The position numbers were made by a program, and so were the translations under genes. The notes under the pieces are model-generated. The model was not told the origin of the DNA, did not search any database, and worked only from the letters and a program-made list of their open reading frames with translations. A stretch of 64,000 nt of DNA from Brevibacillus choshinensis (GTDB lineage: Bacteria > Bacillota > Bacilli > Brevibacillales > Brevibacillaceae): positions 3,447,001-3,511,000 of the forward strand of contig NZ_CP069127.1 in the NCBI RefSeq assembly GCF_016811915.1, in the 5' to 3' direction. Positions 45,641 through 55,338 of this stretch are shown here, piece after piece; positions within the stretch are counted from its first letter, which is position 1; the number at the start of each line of letters is the position of its first letter.

Positions 45641-46696
45641 TTATTTTTCAGGTACAGTGATTTCGCCTTTAACGATTTTTTGCTTGTACTCGTCAACCAG
45701 CTTCAGAACGTCTTCTGGAACGTTTTTCTTGGAAGTGTCAGCCAATCCTACGCCGTCTTCGGCAAGACCCAGCCAAACGATTTTACCGCCTTCGAATTTA
45801 CCATCGATGAGGTCTTTGGAAACTTTGAATACCGCTTGGTCTACACGTTTCACCATGGAAGTCAGGGTGACTTCATCGCCGAAAGTCAGAGATTGGTCTT
45901 TGTCAACACCGATTACCCATACGTTTTCGCCTTTTGCTTTGCGGTCTTTTGCTTCGTTGAATACGCCATCGCCAGTACCGCCGGAAGCGTGGAAGATAAT
46001 GTCCGCGCCTTGGCCGTAGATGGAGGAAGCGGTGGATTTACCTACGTCTGGCTTGTCAAAGGCACCCGTGTACACTTTGATTACTTGAACGCTAGGGTCA
46101 ACTGCTTTCACACCAGCTTCAAAGCCCAATTCAAAACGTTTGATTACCGGGATCTCAACGCCACCCACGAAACCAACTTTTTTCGTTTTGGTCATTTTCG
46201 CTGCTACCACACCCGCCAGGAAGGAACCTTCATGCTCTTTGAAGAGTACGGATTCTACGTTTGGCGCATCTACTTCAGCGTCAATGATAGCGAGTTTAGC
46301 ATCTTTGTTTTCGTCAGCCACTTTTTTCAGGTGGTCTCCCATCAGGAAGCCGATACCCCATGTCAGATCCCATTTGTCTTTTACAAATTGGGTCAGGTTT
46401 GGAACGTACTCAGCATCGCTGGTGGATTGAAGATAGTTTACGTTATCTTTCGGCATGTTCAGGTCGGTTTGCAGTTTTTGCAGACCTTCCCAAGCACTTT
46501 GGTTGAAGGAGTTGTCGTTTACCCCACCAACGTCAGTAACCATACCGATTTTCGCAGTTGGTGCTGCTGCTCCGCCAGTTGCTCCGCCTTGACCTGCTTG
46601 GCCTTGAGGTTGTGCTTCTGGTTTGCTACCACACCCAGCCAATACGAGAGAAAGGCTGAGAGTCGCCACAGACAGCACAGAAAGAACTTTCTTCAT
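45641..46696 (-). CDS. BMP-family substrate-binding lipoprotein (NupN-like)
   Basis: The 351-residue lipoprotein has a signal peptide with the lipobox LAGC, a Gly/Gln-rich spacer (QPQGQAGQGGATGG), and the PBP1-like BMP domain (IGMVTDVGGVNDNSFNQSAWEGL and FHASGGTGDGVF). It should capture a nucleoside outside the membrane and deliver it to the NupOPQ-like transporter. ATG at 46696 follows CAGGGGG. The GntR gene precedes it by 58 bases. Confidence 0.9.
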   Translation of the reverse strand: MKKVLSVLSVATLSLSLVLAGCGSKPEAQPQGQAGQGGATGGAAAPTAKIGMVTDVGGVNDNSFNQSAWEGLQKLQTDLNMPKDNVNYLQSTSDAEYVPNLTQFVKDKWDLTWGIGFLMGDHLKKVADENKDAKLAIIDAEVDAPNVESVLFKEHEGSFLAGVVAAKMTKTKKVGFVGGVEIPVIKRFELGFEAGVKAVDPSVQVIKVYTGAFDKPDVGKSTASSIYGQGADIIFHASGGTGDGVFNEAKDRKAKGENVWVIGVDKDQSLTFGDEVTLTSMVKRVDQAVFKVSKDLIDGKFEGGKIVWLGLAEDGVGLADTSKKNVPEDVLKLVDEYKQKIVKGEITVPEK

Positions 46697-46754
46697 CTGA
46701 GAATACCCCCTGTTTTTAGTTGAATGAAATTGTTGACTGAGGTTTCCCTCACAG

Positions 46755-47480
46755 TTACAACCGTCTCCGCACGACGTGAAAGTGAATTTTATCAGCCCTG
46801 AAGTAGTTATGGGAGTAGAGCACCGGCCGCTCACTTTCGTCGTAGTGAATCTGCTTCAGCAAGAGCAGCGGAGTTGATTTGTCGCATTGCAGCAGGTTGG
46901 AAACCTTTTCATTGTAGCCCATGGGTTCAATCTCAGCCACGGCATACGCAATGCGCAATTCAGTCACACTCTCCAGCCATTTGAAGATGGACTCTCCTAC
47001 AGCTGTATAGCCTTCTGGAACTAGGTGTGCGGGAATGCGGTCGACACAATAGACCACAGGCTCCCCATCGGCCGTACGAATGCGCTCAACAGAAAGCACG
47101 CCTTCGCCCGGGTTAAGAGACAGCTTTTTTCGCTCTTCTTCAGCAGACTCGCCAAAGGACGTCTTCAGGATCATCGTTCCTGCAGAATACCCCTGACGCT
47201 CAATCGCATCCGTCACACTAAAGAGTTCCCCAATTCCACCTGAAAAAACAGGTTTTGAATTGATAAAGGTCCCTACCCCGTGTCGTCGAATAACAATCTT
47301 CTCTTCTTCAAGAAGACGCAATGCCTCGCGGAGCGTCGCCCTGCTAACGCCTAACTGTTTTGAAAGTTCGGCTTCGGAAGGAAGACGTTCCCCTGGACGC
47401 AGCTGACCTGATTCGATATCTCCCTTGATTTTATCCATTACCAAGAGACAAAGCGATCGAACATTCCCTTTGATGCTCAT
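46755..47480 (-). CDS. GntR/HutC-family transcriptional regulator
   Basis: The 241-residue product has an N-terminal winged HTH (LRPGERLPSEAELSKQLGVSRATLREALRLLEEEKIVIRRHGVGTFI) and a C-terminal UTRA effector domain (about 90-238, VERIRTADGEPVVYCVDRIP). B. subtilis has a GntR gene (ymfC) in this place. Being immediately upstream of the nucleoside transporter genes, it probably controls them and itself. ATG at 47480 is 9 bases after GGAG; ATG two codons earlier is too close. Possible operators lie upstream (47605-47657). Confidence 0.88.
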   Translation of the reverse strand: MSIKGNVRSLCLLVMDKIKGDIESGQLRPGERLPSEAELSKQLGVSRATLREALRLLEEEKIVIRRHGVGTFINSKPVFSGGIGELFSVTDAIERQGYSAGTMILKTSFGESAEEERKKLSLNPGEGVLSVERIRTADGEPVVYCVDRIPAHLVPEGYTAVGESIFKWLESVTELRIAYAVAEIEPMGYNEKVSNLLQCDKSTPLLLLKQIHYDESERPVLYSHNYFRADKIHFHVVRRRL

Positions 47481-47604
47481 TGTCATTCACTCCTGCTGTC
47501 CATTAACCATCCCAACAGGTAGGACGTCAGACCTCTGATTCGTATGGGAAACGATACAACAATTTCCTTCAATCTCGTAAAAATTTTAACCTAGGGGCGG
47601 GTAT

Positions 47605-47657
47605 CATGCAAGCCAAATATTTATGAATAACCATGCATAAACATAAAAACTTGCATG
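47605..47657. promoter_or_regulatory. Inverted repeats upstream of the GntR gene
   Basis: CATGCAAG (47605-47612) and CTTGCATG (47650-47657) form an interrupted perfect inverted repeat. Between them TTATGAATAACCATGCATAA (47621-47640) is an imperfect palindrome. They lie between the GntR and ftsK genes and may be operators. Confidence 0.4.
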
Positions 47658-47703
47658 ACTTCGCTCCTAGTTCAGATAAAGCAAATCTACTCCTGTAATC
47701 CTA

Positions 47704-50079
47704 TCAGGATATATTACTTTCGATGGATGGCCGTGGCAGCCTGACTTCTCTAGGCTTGCTGCCTTCATAAGGGCCGACGATCCCTTGTGCTTCCATCATG
47801 TCAACCAGACGTGCGGCACGTGTATAACCGACTCTCAGTCTGCGCTGGAGCAGGGATGCAGATGCAGTCTGGGCTTCCGCAACGATCTGAACAGCCTGTT
47901 CGTACAGCTCATCATCGACGACTGCCTGCTGCTCTTCCTGAACGTCACCCGGTATCATTTCTTCGTTGTATCTCACTTCCTGCTGCTCCTTCACGAAGCG
48001 CACGACTTCCTCTACTTCTTTGTCAGAAACAAACGCACCTTGCACCCGAATGGGTTTGGAGGCACCCATCGGAAGGGAGAGCATATCGCCTCTACCCAAG
48101 AGCTTTTCGGCGCCGCCCATATCGAGGATCGTTCTCGAGTCGGCCATGGACGATACACCAAAGGCGATACGTGACGGTATGTTCGCTTTGATGACCCCTG
48201 TAATCACATCGACAGAAGGACGCTGGGTCGCAATGATCAAATGAATACCCGATGCACGAGCCATCTGTGCTAGACGGCAAATGGCATCCTCAACTTCACC
48301 AGGCGCAACCATCATCAAGTCAGCGAGCTCGTCTACGATTACGACAATGTATGGCAGCGGCGTACCTTCCACTTGGGCGTTGTACATTTCGATGTTTCTG
48401 CTGCCTGTCTTTGCAAATAAGTTATAGCGGCGTTCCATTTCCGCAACGACTTTTTTCAAGGCGACGGAAGCGCGGCGCGGATCCGTAACAACGGGCGCCA
48501 GCAGATGCGGGATGCCATTGTATACATTCAACTCAACCATTTTCGGGTCCACCATCATCAGCTTTACTTCCTCGGGTTTCGCCTTGAAGAGAATGCTCAT
48601 GATCAATCCATTGATACAAACGGATTTCCCGCTGCCTGTAGCCCCTGCCACCAACAAGTGGGGCATTTTGGTCAAGTCCGCCACAATCGGTTCCCCTGAA
48701 ATATCTCTGCCTAGCGCAACCGTAAGCTTTCCAGGTGCATCCTGATACTGTGGCGCTTCCAGGACCTCTCTCAGAGATACTACGGCCACCTCTGAGTTAG
48801 GAACTTCAATACCGATCGCTGATTTTCCCGGGATCGGGGCTTCGATACGGATGTCTTTAGCTGCCAGTGCCAATGCCAAGTCATCGGTCAGGCTGACAAT
48901 CCGACTGACCTTGACTCCGGTTGCCGGCTGAACCTCGTAGCGTGTGACGGCCGGACCTCTGTGCACTTCTGATACCGTCGCACTGACTCCGAAGCTTTTC
49001 AGTGTTTGAACGAGCTTGTTAGCATTGGAGGTATGATCGACATCTTTCCCGATCCCACTGGTTTTCGGACGAGACAACATGTGCAGCCCAGGCAATTCAT
49101 ACGGCGCAGCAGGTTGTCCTTCTTCCGTCTCCAGCGTTCCAAAAATCTCTTCTTCCCCTTCTAGGGAGAAGGTAATTTCTTGTTTGGTTGCCGCCCCGGC
49201 GCGATTCGTTTGCGGAGACGAAATGGGCTGTTCTCCATCATCCATCGCGATTCGATCAGCAAAATCGCGAATCACGGGTGCAACCACTGGTGCCTCCGCA
49301 GGACTCGATGAGTAGGAATCCTGTGAATCGCTTTGGTAGGCGTCATGGATGACCGGGACCACAATCGCTTCATCTGCCTCGGTTGCTTGTTTTGCCTTGC
49401 GCGCTTCTCTCGCTTCTTTTGCTTCCTGCTTGCGTTTGTCGTTCTCCTCCTGCAAAAGCTGCACGGAATCCTTGACCGTTTCCTTCGCTTTGCCATACAT
49501 CAGCGCAACTTTATCACGCAGGAACATCACGATGTTCACGTAAGAAAGATTGAACATGAACATAATGCCTGCCAAAAACAGAAAGACAATCACGAGACCT
49601 GTCCCTATCATGCCCACCAAGCCGTTGCAAATGGCGAAAACAAGTGCCCCTACCATTCCGCCGCCTACTCCTGTTGTCGACACTTTTTGGTTGTGGTCTA
49701 ACCAGAGCCTGTCCCACGTTACCCGAATGATGCTCTGCTCGGCAAATTTGCCGTCTGCTGTAATCTGCTTGTACAGAATGAGATGGTCCCAAGTAAAGAT
49801 AGCCACTGCGATGAGGACAATGCCCAGCACACGATAAGTCAATCGTGGAGCTTTTCTCGTAAACATCATGTGAATCGCCATTCCTATCAACAGTACAGGA
49901 AGAAGGAAGTCCCACGACCCTGCAAGGAAGCGGAACAGAAAAGCCAAAATGTTTTTACCCAGCCATCCGCTCTCCAACAGTCCGATCAAGGATAGGACAA
50001 TCACGATCAGTCCTAGCAATTCTATTTTGACAACTGAGGCCAATGCCGCTTGCGACTGCTCTCTTTTTCTTCTACTCAG
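47704..50079 (-). CDS. spoIIIE: DNA translocase FtsK/SpoIIIE
   Basis: The 791-residue product has four N-terminal membrane helices (about 15-150), a charged linker (about 165-320), a RecA-like motor with Walker [10 protein letters not shown] and [12 protein letters not shown], and a C-terminal gamma winged-helix domain ([32 protein letters not shown]) that reads KOPS/SRS. It pumps DNA at division and into the forespore. The start is taken as CTG at 50079, 8 bases after a perfect AAGGAGG; it gives [10 protein letters not shown], aligning with B. subtilis SpoIIIE MAKKKRKSRK. No ATG, GTG or TTG nearby has a ribosome site. Follows tepA-ylzJ as in B. subtilis. Distinguishing spoIIIE from a general ftsK (as in sftA) is by synteny. 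Confidence 0.93.
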   Translation of the reverse strand: MSRRKREQSQAALASVVKIELLGLIVIVLSLIGLLESGWLGKNILAFLFRFLAGSWDFLLPVLLIGMAIHMMFTRKAPRLTYRVLGIVLIAVAIFTWDHLILYKQITADGKFAEQSIIRVTWDRLWLDHNQKVSTTGVGGGMVGALVFAICNGLVGMIGTGLVIVFLFLAGIMFMFNLSYVNIVMFLRDKVALMYGKAKETVKDSVQLLQEENDKRKQEAKEAREARKAKQATEADEAIVVPVIHDAYQSDSQDSYSSSPAEAPVVAPVIRDFADRIAMDDGEQPISSPQTNRAGAATKQEITFSLEGEEEIFGTLETEEGQPAAPYELPGLHMLSRPKTSGIGKDVDHTSNANKLVQTLKSFGVSATVSEVHRGPAVTRYEVQPATGVKVSRIVSLTDDLALALAAKDIRIEAPIPGKSAIGIEVPNSEVAVVSLREVLEAPQYQDAPGKLTVALGRDISGEPIVADLTKMPHLLVAGATGSGKSVCINGLIMSILFKAKPEEVKLMMVDPKMVELNVYNGIPHLLAPVVTDPRRASVALKKVVAEMERRYNLFAKTGSRNIEMYNAQVEGTPLPYIVVIVDELADLMMVAPGEVEDAICRLAQMARASGIHLIIATQRPSVDVITGVIKANIPSRIAFGVSSMADSRTILDMGGAEKLLGRGDMLSLPMGASKPIRVQGAFVSDKEVEEVVRFVKEQQEVRYNEEMIPGDVQEEQQAVVDDELYEQAVQIVAEAQTASASLLQRRLRVGYTRAARLVDMMEAQGIVGPYEGSKPREVRLPRPSIESNIS

Positions 50080-50210
50080 ATGGCACGCCTCCTTTTGCCT
50101 ATTTTCTGATATGTATACCAAATGGTAAAAAGGCAGCCGTTTGCTGTTCGGCTGCTGTTCGTACACAACTAGTATAACACAGGAAAAACATAGAAATACA
50201 GGACTTCTTG

Positions 50211-50438
50211 CTAGTTCCACTCCGGCTGAAAACGAACGATTTGACCAGGTGCGTAATGCGGCTTCAGGTAATCTTGGGGGTCTGGACTGATCAGTCGGAC
50301 GATCCGACCTTCAAATGGTCCCGTCTGCTCCACCAGCATCGTCGCGTGCCCATAGGTTACTTCCTTGAGTTCTTGCTTTTCTACGACATCCATATTCGCA
50401 AAGACCGTTTCAGAAGGCATAACCGAATACAAAATCAT
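50211..50438 (-). CDS. ylzJ: YlzJ-like protein
   Basis: This 75-residue protein ([18 protein letters not shown], then GIVRF-type region IVRFQPEWN) is of the YlzJ family, conserved next to tepA and spoIIIE in Bacillales. Function unknown. ATG at 50438 overlaps the tepA stop (ATGA), so it is coupled. Confidence 0.85.
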   Translation of the reverse strand: MILYSVMPSETVFANMDVVEKQELKEVTYGHATMLVEQTGPFEGRIVRLISPDPQDYLKPHYAPGQIVRFQPEWN

Positions 50439-51256
50439 TGAAGCACCTCTTTGTCTTTGTTGCGCGCGACCTCCATCAGCTCATTTAATTTTTTCAGAGC
50501 CGATCCCAATCCGCCGACTTCATCGATGAGTCCGTACTTCACCGCATCCGCACCGATCACATTGGTTCCGATATCTCTCGTCAGCTCTCCTGTACGGGTC
50601 ATCAGCTCACGGAACTGCTGCTCGGAAATTTTCGAATGGCGCGCGATGAAGCTCACGACGCGATCTTGCATTTTGTCCAGGTACTCAAACGTTTGCGGCA
50701 CACTGATCACCAGACCAGTCAGGCGGATCGGATGAATGGTCATCGTCGCGGTTTCCGCGATGAAGGAATAAGTACCCGCCACGGCGATTGGCACACCAAT
50801 GCTATGGCCTCCCCCCAGCACGAGGGTCACTACCGGTTTGGACAGGGAAGACACCATCTCTGCGATTGCAAGTCCCGCTTCTACGTCCCCGCCTACCGTA
50901 TTCAAGATCACCAGAACGCCTTCAATCTTGCTGTTTTGCTCTGCTGCAACCAGTTGTGGAATGAGATGCTCATATTTCGTTGTTTTATTTTGCGGTGGTA
51001 ATTGGATGTGGCCTTCTACTTGCCCGATGATGCTCATACAATAGATATTGCTTTCCAACTGCGGAACATTCGTCTGTCCCAGCTGTGAAATCGAGTCTAG
51101 CAACTTTTTCTTTTGTTCTTCTCCTGGCGCTTCAGGCGGCACGGCATTCGGTTCTTGTTCATCAGAAGGAGCTGCCTGTGGGGAATTTCCTCTGTTCATC
51201 ATGGAATTTGCAAATGGTGGCCGATTCAAGAAATCGGTAAATTGTTGCTTCGACAT
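50435..51256 (-). CDS. tepA: TepA, ClpP-like protease
   Basis: TepA is a ClpP-fold serine protease of Bacillus, involved in secretion and in degrading spore proteins on outgrowth. The 273-residue product has an N-terminal Pro/Gln-rich region (1-65), then a crotonase-like core with [16 protein letters not shown], the catalytic-Ser area [14 protein letters not shown], and TIHPIRLTG with the His. ATG at 51256 follows GAGGGAGG. It precedes ylzJ. Confidence 0.88.
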   Translation of the reverse strand: MSKQQFTDFLNRPPFANSMMNRGNSPQAAPSDEQEPNAVPPEAPGEEQKKKLLDSISQLGQTNVPQLESNIYCMSIIGQVEGHIQLPPQNKTTKYEHLIPQLVAAEQNSKIEGVLVILNTVGGDVEAGLAIAEMVSSLSKPVVTLVLGGGHSIGVPIAVAGTYSFIAETATMTIHPIRLTGLVISVPQTFEYLDKMQDRVVSFIARHSKISEQQFRELMTRTGELTRDIGTNVIGADAVKYGLIDEVGGLGSALKKLNELMEVARNKDKEVLQ

Positions 51257-51330
51257 GAATAATCCTCCCTCACTTTCTTTTGTAGTATGGTTAGGATGAG
51301 GGAAAATAATGCACCTCTGGCAACGTAACG

Positions 51331-51368
51331 CAAAAAGCCGGAAACCCATTTGAAACGGGTTTCCGGCT
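51331..51368 (-). terminator. Rho-independent terminator of rnjB
   Basis: Perfect 12-bp stem AGCCGGAAACCC/GGGTTTCCGGCT followed by TTTTTG on the minus strand. Confidence 0.9.
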
Positions 51369-51381
51369 CACAGTGCGACAC

Positions 51382-53058
51382 TTATACTTCCATGATAATC
51401 GGAAGAATCATCGGACGGCGACGAGTCTGCTCATACAGATAACGTCCCAATGCTTCTTTGACATTGTTTTTAAGAGATGACCATTCGTTTACATTTTCTT
51501 CCATGCATTTGACAAGTGTTTGGGTCACTATGCGATTTGCCTCATCCAGCAGTTCCTCGGATTCACGGACATAGACGAACCCACGGGAAATGATATCGGG
51601 ACCAGACAAAATCGTGCCATTTTGTTTGCTGAGTGTAACGACAACTACCAGAATTCCATCTTGAGATAGTAATTTGCGGTCTCGAAGAACGATATTACCT
51701 ACATCCCCTACGCCCAGGCCGTCAATCAGGACATTGCCTGCATGAACTTTTGGACCGTAACGAGCTCTGCCACCAGAGATCTCCACCGTATCGCCGTTAT
51801 CCAGCAAGAAGATGTTTTCTTCCGGTACCCCCACTTGTTCTGCCAGCAGCGAATGGGTTTTCAGCATCCGGTATTCGCCGTGGATCGGGATAAAGAACTT
51901 CGGCTTCATCAAGTTGAGCATCAGGCGAAGTTCTTCTTGACTGCCATGACCGGAGACGTGGACGGTTCCGTTTGGTCCATGGCCGCCGTAGATGACTTCG
52001 GCACCAATGCGGGATAATTGATCAATTGTGCGTGCCACGTATTTCTCATTCCCTGGAATGGGCGTAGCCGCGATAATCACTGTGTCTCCTGGAAGGATGT
52101 CAATTTTCCGATGGGCGGATCGGGCCATACGAGTGAGCGCAGACATGGGCTCTCCTTGGCTTCCAGTAGACAAAATAACCACTTGTTCAGCGGGTAATTT
52201 ATTGATTTCATCTGTATCCACAATCAGCCCATCGGGTACAAAAAGATAGCCCAAGTCTCTGCTGATGTTGATTACATTTTGCATGCTTCTGCCAACAACG
52301 GTAAGCTTCCGGTTGAACTGCACAGCTGCATCCACTACTTGTTGAATGCGATGCACATTAGATGCAAACGTAGAAACGATGATGCGTCCATCTGCTTTGC
52401 TGAACACATCTTTGATTGCAATGCCGACGGAACGTTCCGATCCGGTAAAACCGGGCCGCTCAGCATTGGTGCTGTCCGAAAGAAGACACAATACACCACG
52501 GTCACCAATCATCGCCATTTTTGCAAGATCGGCCGTTTGTTGGTTCACCGGCGTCTGATCAAATTTGAAGTCCCCCGTGTGGACAATATAACCTTCTGGA
52601 GTGTCCAAGCATACACCGACACAGTCAGGAATGCTGTGGTTCACTCGGAAAAAGGTTGCTTTCATCTTGCCGAGGACGATCTCCGATTCACCGTTGATCA
52701 AAACGCGCTTGGTGTCATTTAGGATGCCCGCTTCCTTCAATTTTGCATCAATGAGTCCAAGGGTAAGTTTGGTCGCATAGACTGGCACATTCAGGTGCTT
52801 CAGTACATAACTGAGGCCACCGATATGGTCTTCGTGCCCATGCGTCACGATAATCCCCCGAACCTTGTCGCGATGCTCCTCGAGGTAAGTGATATCCGGA
52901 ATAACCATATCAATTCCCAGCATTTCCTCTTCCGGGAATTTCAATCCGGCATCAATCACTACGATGTCATCCTCGCTTTGTACCACGTACATGTTCTTCC
53001 CAATTTCGCCGACTCCGCCCAGGGCGAAAATGAGAACAGAGTGATTCGACTTTGCCAA
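51382..53058 (-). CDS. rnjB: Ribonuclease J (RnjB position)
   Basis: The 558-residue product is a beta-CASP metallo-beta-lactamase nuclease with 5' exonuclease and endonuclease activity on RNA. Motifs are VTHGHEDHIGG (HxHxDH), HTGDFKFDQTP, HVSGHGSQEELRLML (beta-CASP) and IPIHGEYRMLKTH. The C-terminal RNA/oligomerisation domain ends RRRPMILPIIMEV. It intervenes between dapA and tepA as rnjB (ymfA) does in B. subtilis. TTG at 53058 is 9 bases after AGGAGG, giving MAKSNHSVLIFALGGVGEIG; a 12-codon longer frame starts without a ribosome site. RnjA would be elsewhere. Confidence 0.93.
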   Translation of the reverse strand: MAKSNHSVLIFALGGVGEIGKNMYVVQSEDDIVVIDAGLKFPEEEMLGIDMVIPDITYLEEHRDKVRGIIVTHGHEDHIGGLSYVLKHLNVPVYATKLTLGLIDAKLKEAGILNDTKRVLINGESEIVLGKMKATFFRVNHSIPDCVGVCLDTPEGYIVHTGDFKFDQTPVNQQTADLAKMAMIGDRGVLCLLSDSTNAERPGFTGSERSVGIAIKDVFSKADGRIIVSTFASNVHRIQQVVDAAVQFNRKLTVVGRSMQNVINISRDLGYLFVPDGLIVDTDEINKLPAEQVVILSTGSQGEPMSALTRMARSAHRKIDILPGDTVIIAATPIPGNEKYVARTIDQLSRIGAEVIYGGHGPNGTVHVSGHGSQEELRLMLNLMKPKFFIPIHGEYRMLKTHSLLAEQVGVPEENIFLLDNGDTVEISGGRARYGPKVHAGNVLIDGLGVGDVGNIVLRDRKLLSQDGILVVVVTLSKQNGTILSGPDIISRGFVYVRESEELLDEANRIVTQTLVKCMEENVNEWSSLKNNVKEALGRYLYEQTRRRPMILPIIMEV

Positions 53059-53125
53059 AACGTGTAACCTCCTATATTTAGTTGTCATGTCCACTCAATT
53101 AAACCGCCCCAAATCACTTGTTATC

Positions 53126-53155
53126 ATTATACCCGAAGTGAAAACATGAACACAA
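53126..53155 (-). promoter_or_regulatory. Candidate sigma-A promoter for rnjB
   Basis: On the minus strand TTGTGT and TATAAT are 18 bases apart. The -35 overlaps nothing of dapA; the dapA terminator is just upstream. Confidence 0.6.
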
Positions 53156-53156
53156 G

Positions 53157-53191
53157 GAAAAAGAGCCATTCCCGAGGGAACAGCTCTTTTC
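53157..53191 (-). terminator. Rho-independent terminator of dapA
   Basis: AAAGAGCTGTTCCC pairs with GGGAATGGCTCTTT on the minus strand, followed by TTCC, about 12 bases after the stop. Confidence 0.8.
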
Positions 53192-53202
53192 TTTCGATAT
53201 GG

Positions 53203-54069
53203 TTAAACGAGCAAGGAATGGACAAACGCTTTTTCCTGTTCATTCAGTGGCGCAAGCGGCAAGCGTACACCGCCTACGTCAATTCCGAGCTTCTCCAGCG
53301 CCACCTTTGTCGGGCCGGGACTCGGATAAGCGAATAAGCCCTCGAATACAGGCATCAATTTGCGATGCAAGCTGGCTGCACCCTTGAGGTCGCCATGGAA
53401 AAAGGAGTCCATCATCTGCGTCATTTGTTCCCCGATGACATGACTGGCAACGCTGACGATGCCTACCCCACCAATCGCGAGGATCGGCAATGTCAGGCTA
53501 TCATCTCCGCTGTACAATTCAAATCCATCCGGAGCGTGTTCGATGATCTTTGCCATTTGCGAAAGGTTGCCGGAAGCTTCCTTGATGCAGACCACATTCG
53601 GCAGCTGCGCAAGACGAAGAGTCGTCTCTGCTGTCATGTTGACGGCAGTTCTTCCTGGTACATTGTACAGCATCACCGGCAGCCTAGAGGCTTCTGCCAA
53701 GGTCTTGAAGTGACCATATAGCCCTTCCTGCGAGGGACGGCTATAGTAAGGAGCCACAACCATGACCGCATCTACGCCGATCGATTGAACAGCCTGTGTG
53801 AATTCGACGCTGGACGCGGTGTCATTGCTTCCCGTACCTGCGATAATAAGACACTTGCCTTTGGCATACGCCACGACATGCTTGAACAAATCCAATTTTT
53901 CTGCGCGAGACAGAGTGGGTGACTCGCCTGTTGTTCCGCTGATTACGAGACCTTCGCTGCCCGTCGCTACCAAGTGGTCGATGAGTCGCTCCGTTTTCTC
54001 GTAATCAATCTCCAATTTATCATTGAATGGAGTCACCATAGCGGTAACCAATCGGCCAAAACGTGCCAC
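53203..54069 (-). CDS. dapA: 4-hydroxy-tetrahydrodipicolinate synthase
   Basis: DapA condenses pyruvate with aspartate semialdehyde, making the common precursor for lysine, diaminopimelate and, through SpoVFAB, spore dipicolinate. The 288-residue TIM barrel has the Schiff-base Lys in VVCIKEASGN, catalytic Tyr in MLYNVPGRT, and the GTTGESPTLS substrate loop. GTG at 54069 follows GGAGAGGCA. It is last of the spoVFAB-asd-dapG-dapA series. Confidence 0.97.
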   Translation of the reverse strand: MARFGRLVTAMVTPFNDKLEIDYEKTERLIDHLVATGSEGLVISGTTGESPTLSRAEKLDLFKHVVAYAKGKCLIIAGTGSNDTASSVEFTQAVQSIGVDAVMVVAPYYSRPSQEGLYGHFKTLAEASRLPVMLYNVPGRTAVNMTAETTLRLAQLPNVVCIKEASGNLSQMAKIIEHAPDGFELYSGDDSLTLPILAIGGVGIVSVASHVIGEQMTQMMDSFFHGDLKGAASLHRKLMPVFEGLFAYPSPGPTKVALEKLGIDVGGVRLPLAPLNEQEKAFVHSLLV

Positions 54070-54100
54070 TGCCTCTCCAACTCCTCTATTCTTGGTGGTA

Positions 54101-55327
54101 TTACATATGATGTGCGTGCAGATTGAATTGTTGGTGGAGTGCTCGAACCGCTCTGACCATATCCATCTCGTGAACGAGCACCCATATCGTCGTATGGGAG
54201 TCCGCAGACTGCAGGATTTGGATATCTTCTTGGGTCAGAGCTTCTACAATTTGTGCCATGACTCCAGGCACACCCGTCATTCCCGCTCCGATTACAGAGA
54301 CCTTCGCACAATGGGGCAGCAGTTGGGGCTCGAAGCCCATTTCCGTCAGGAGGCGGGCTGCTTTTTCTCCCATTTCATCGTGGACGGTATACGCAACCCC
54401 GAGGGGATTCACGTTGATAAAGTCCACACTGATGCTGTTTGTCGCCATTGTTTTGAATACCTGCAATTGCGTATCGTAATGACCGTCTCTGTTTGCCACT
54501 TTCACTTGCGTAATGTTAGGTACATGGGCTATTCCCATGACGACCCGGTCGTGAACAGTATATCCTAACTTGCCGATTTCCAGCATAGTCGTAACAAGTG
54601 TCCCAGGGTCGTCCGAAAACGTGGAGCGTACTCGAATCGGCACGTTTGCCTGCATGGCAATTTCCACTGCCCGTGGATGTATGACTTTGGCTCCGAGATG
54701 AGCCATATTGCAAATTTCGGTATAGGTCACCATGGACAGAGGCTGAGCTTCTTGCACGATCCGTGGGTCAGCTGTCATGATGCCTTCCACGTCCGTGAAA
54801 ATGTCCACCATTTCCGCTTGAAGCGCAACTCCCAATGCGGTCGCCGTCGTATCGCTCCCACCACGTCCCAATGTCGTAATTTCCCACTCAGCAGTGCGCC
54901 CCTGAAAACCAGGTACGATCACGACATTGCCCGCCTCCAGTTCTTTGTGGATGCGAGCAGGGTCGATCGTGAGAATTTGTGCGTTGTTAAAGTCATCGCT
55001 GGTTATGATATTCGCTTGGCCACCTGTGAGAATCGTAGCTTTGATCCCGCGCGCATTCAGCATGCTGCACATGATCGTAGCCGAAATGATTTCCCCCGTA
55101 TGCATCAGCATATCCATTTCCCGACTCGGCAGTTGGTTCCCATTATTGCGAACCAGCTGCAGGAGAGTATCGGTTGCATAGGGATCGCCTTTGCGTCCCA
55201 TCGCTGAGACGACAACGACGAGGGCGTAGCCTTCGTCGATCGCCTTTTCCATATGGTAGATTGCGCGATTCCGGCAATCTTCCGTCGTCAGGGAAGAACC
55301 ACCGAACTTTTGGACGAGAATCTTCAC
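54101..55327 (-). CDS. dapG: Aspartate kinase DapG (aspartokinase I)
   Basis: DapG phosphorylates aspartate. The 408-residue product has the kinase motif KFGGSSL, GRGGSDTTATAL and FTDVEGIMTADPR, and two C-terminal ACT domains (about 270-400, QVKVANRDGHYDTQ and KVSVIGAGMTGVPG) for feedback. In B. subtilis this isozyme answers to diaminopimelate. GTG at 55327 follows GGGGAGAGG. It starts 11 bases after asd. Confidence 0.95.
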   Translation of the reverse strand: MKILVQKFGGSSLTTEDCRNRAIYHMEKAIDEGYALVVVVSAMGRKGDPYATDTLLQLVRNNGNQLPSREMDMLMHTGEIISATIMCSMLNARGIKATILTGGQANIITSDDFNNAQILTIDPARIHKELEAGNVVIVPGFQGRTAEWEITTLGRGGSDTTATALGVALQAEMVDIFTDVEGIMTADPRIVQEAQPLSMVTYTEICNMAHLGAKVIHPRAVEIAMQANVPIRVRSTFSDDPGTLVTTMLEIGKLGYTVHDRVVMGIAHVPNITQVKVANRDGHYDTQLQVFKTMATNSISVDFINVNPLGVAYTVHDEMGEKAARLLTEMGFEPQLLPHCAKVSVIGAGMTGVPGVMAQIVEALTQEDIQILQSADSHTTIWVLVHEMDMVRAVRALHQQFNLHAHHM

Positions 55328-55338
55328 TAACCTCTCCC

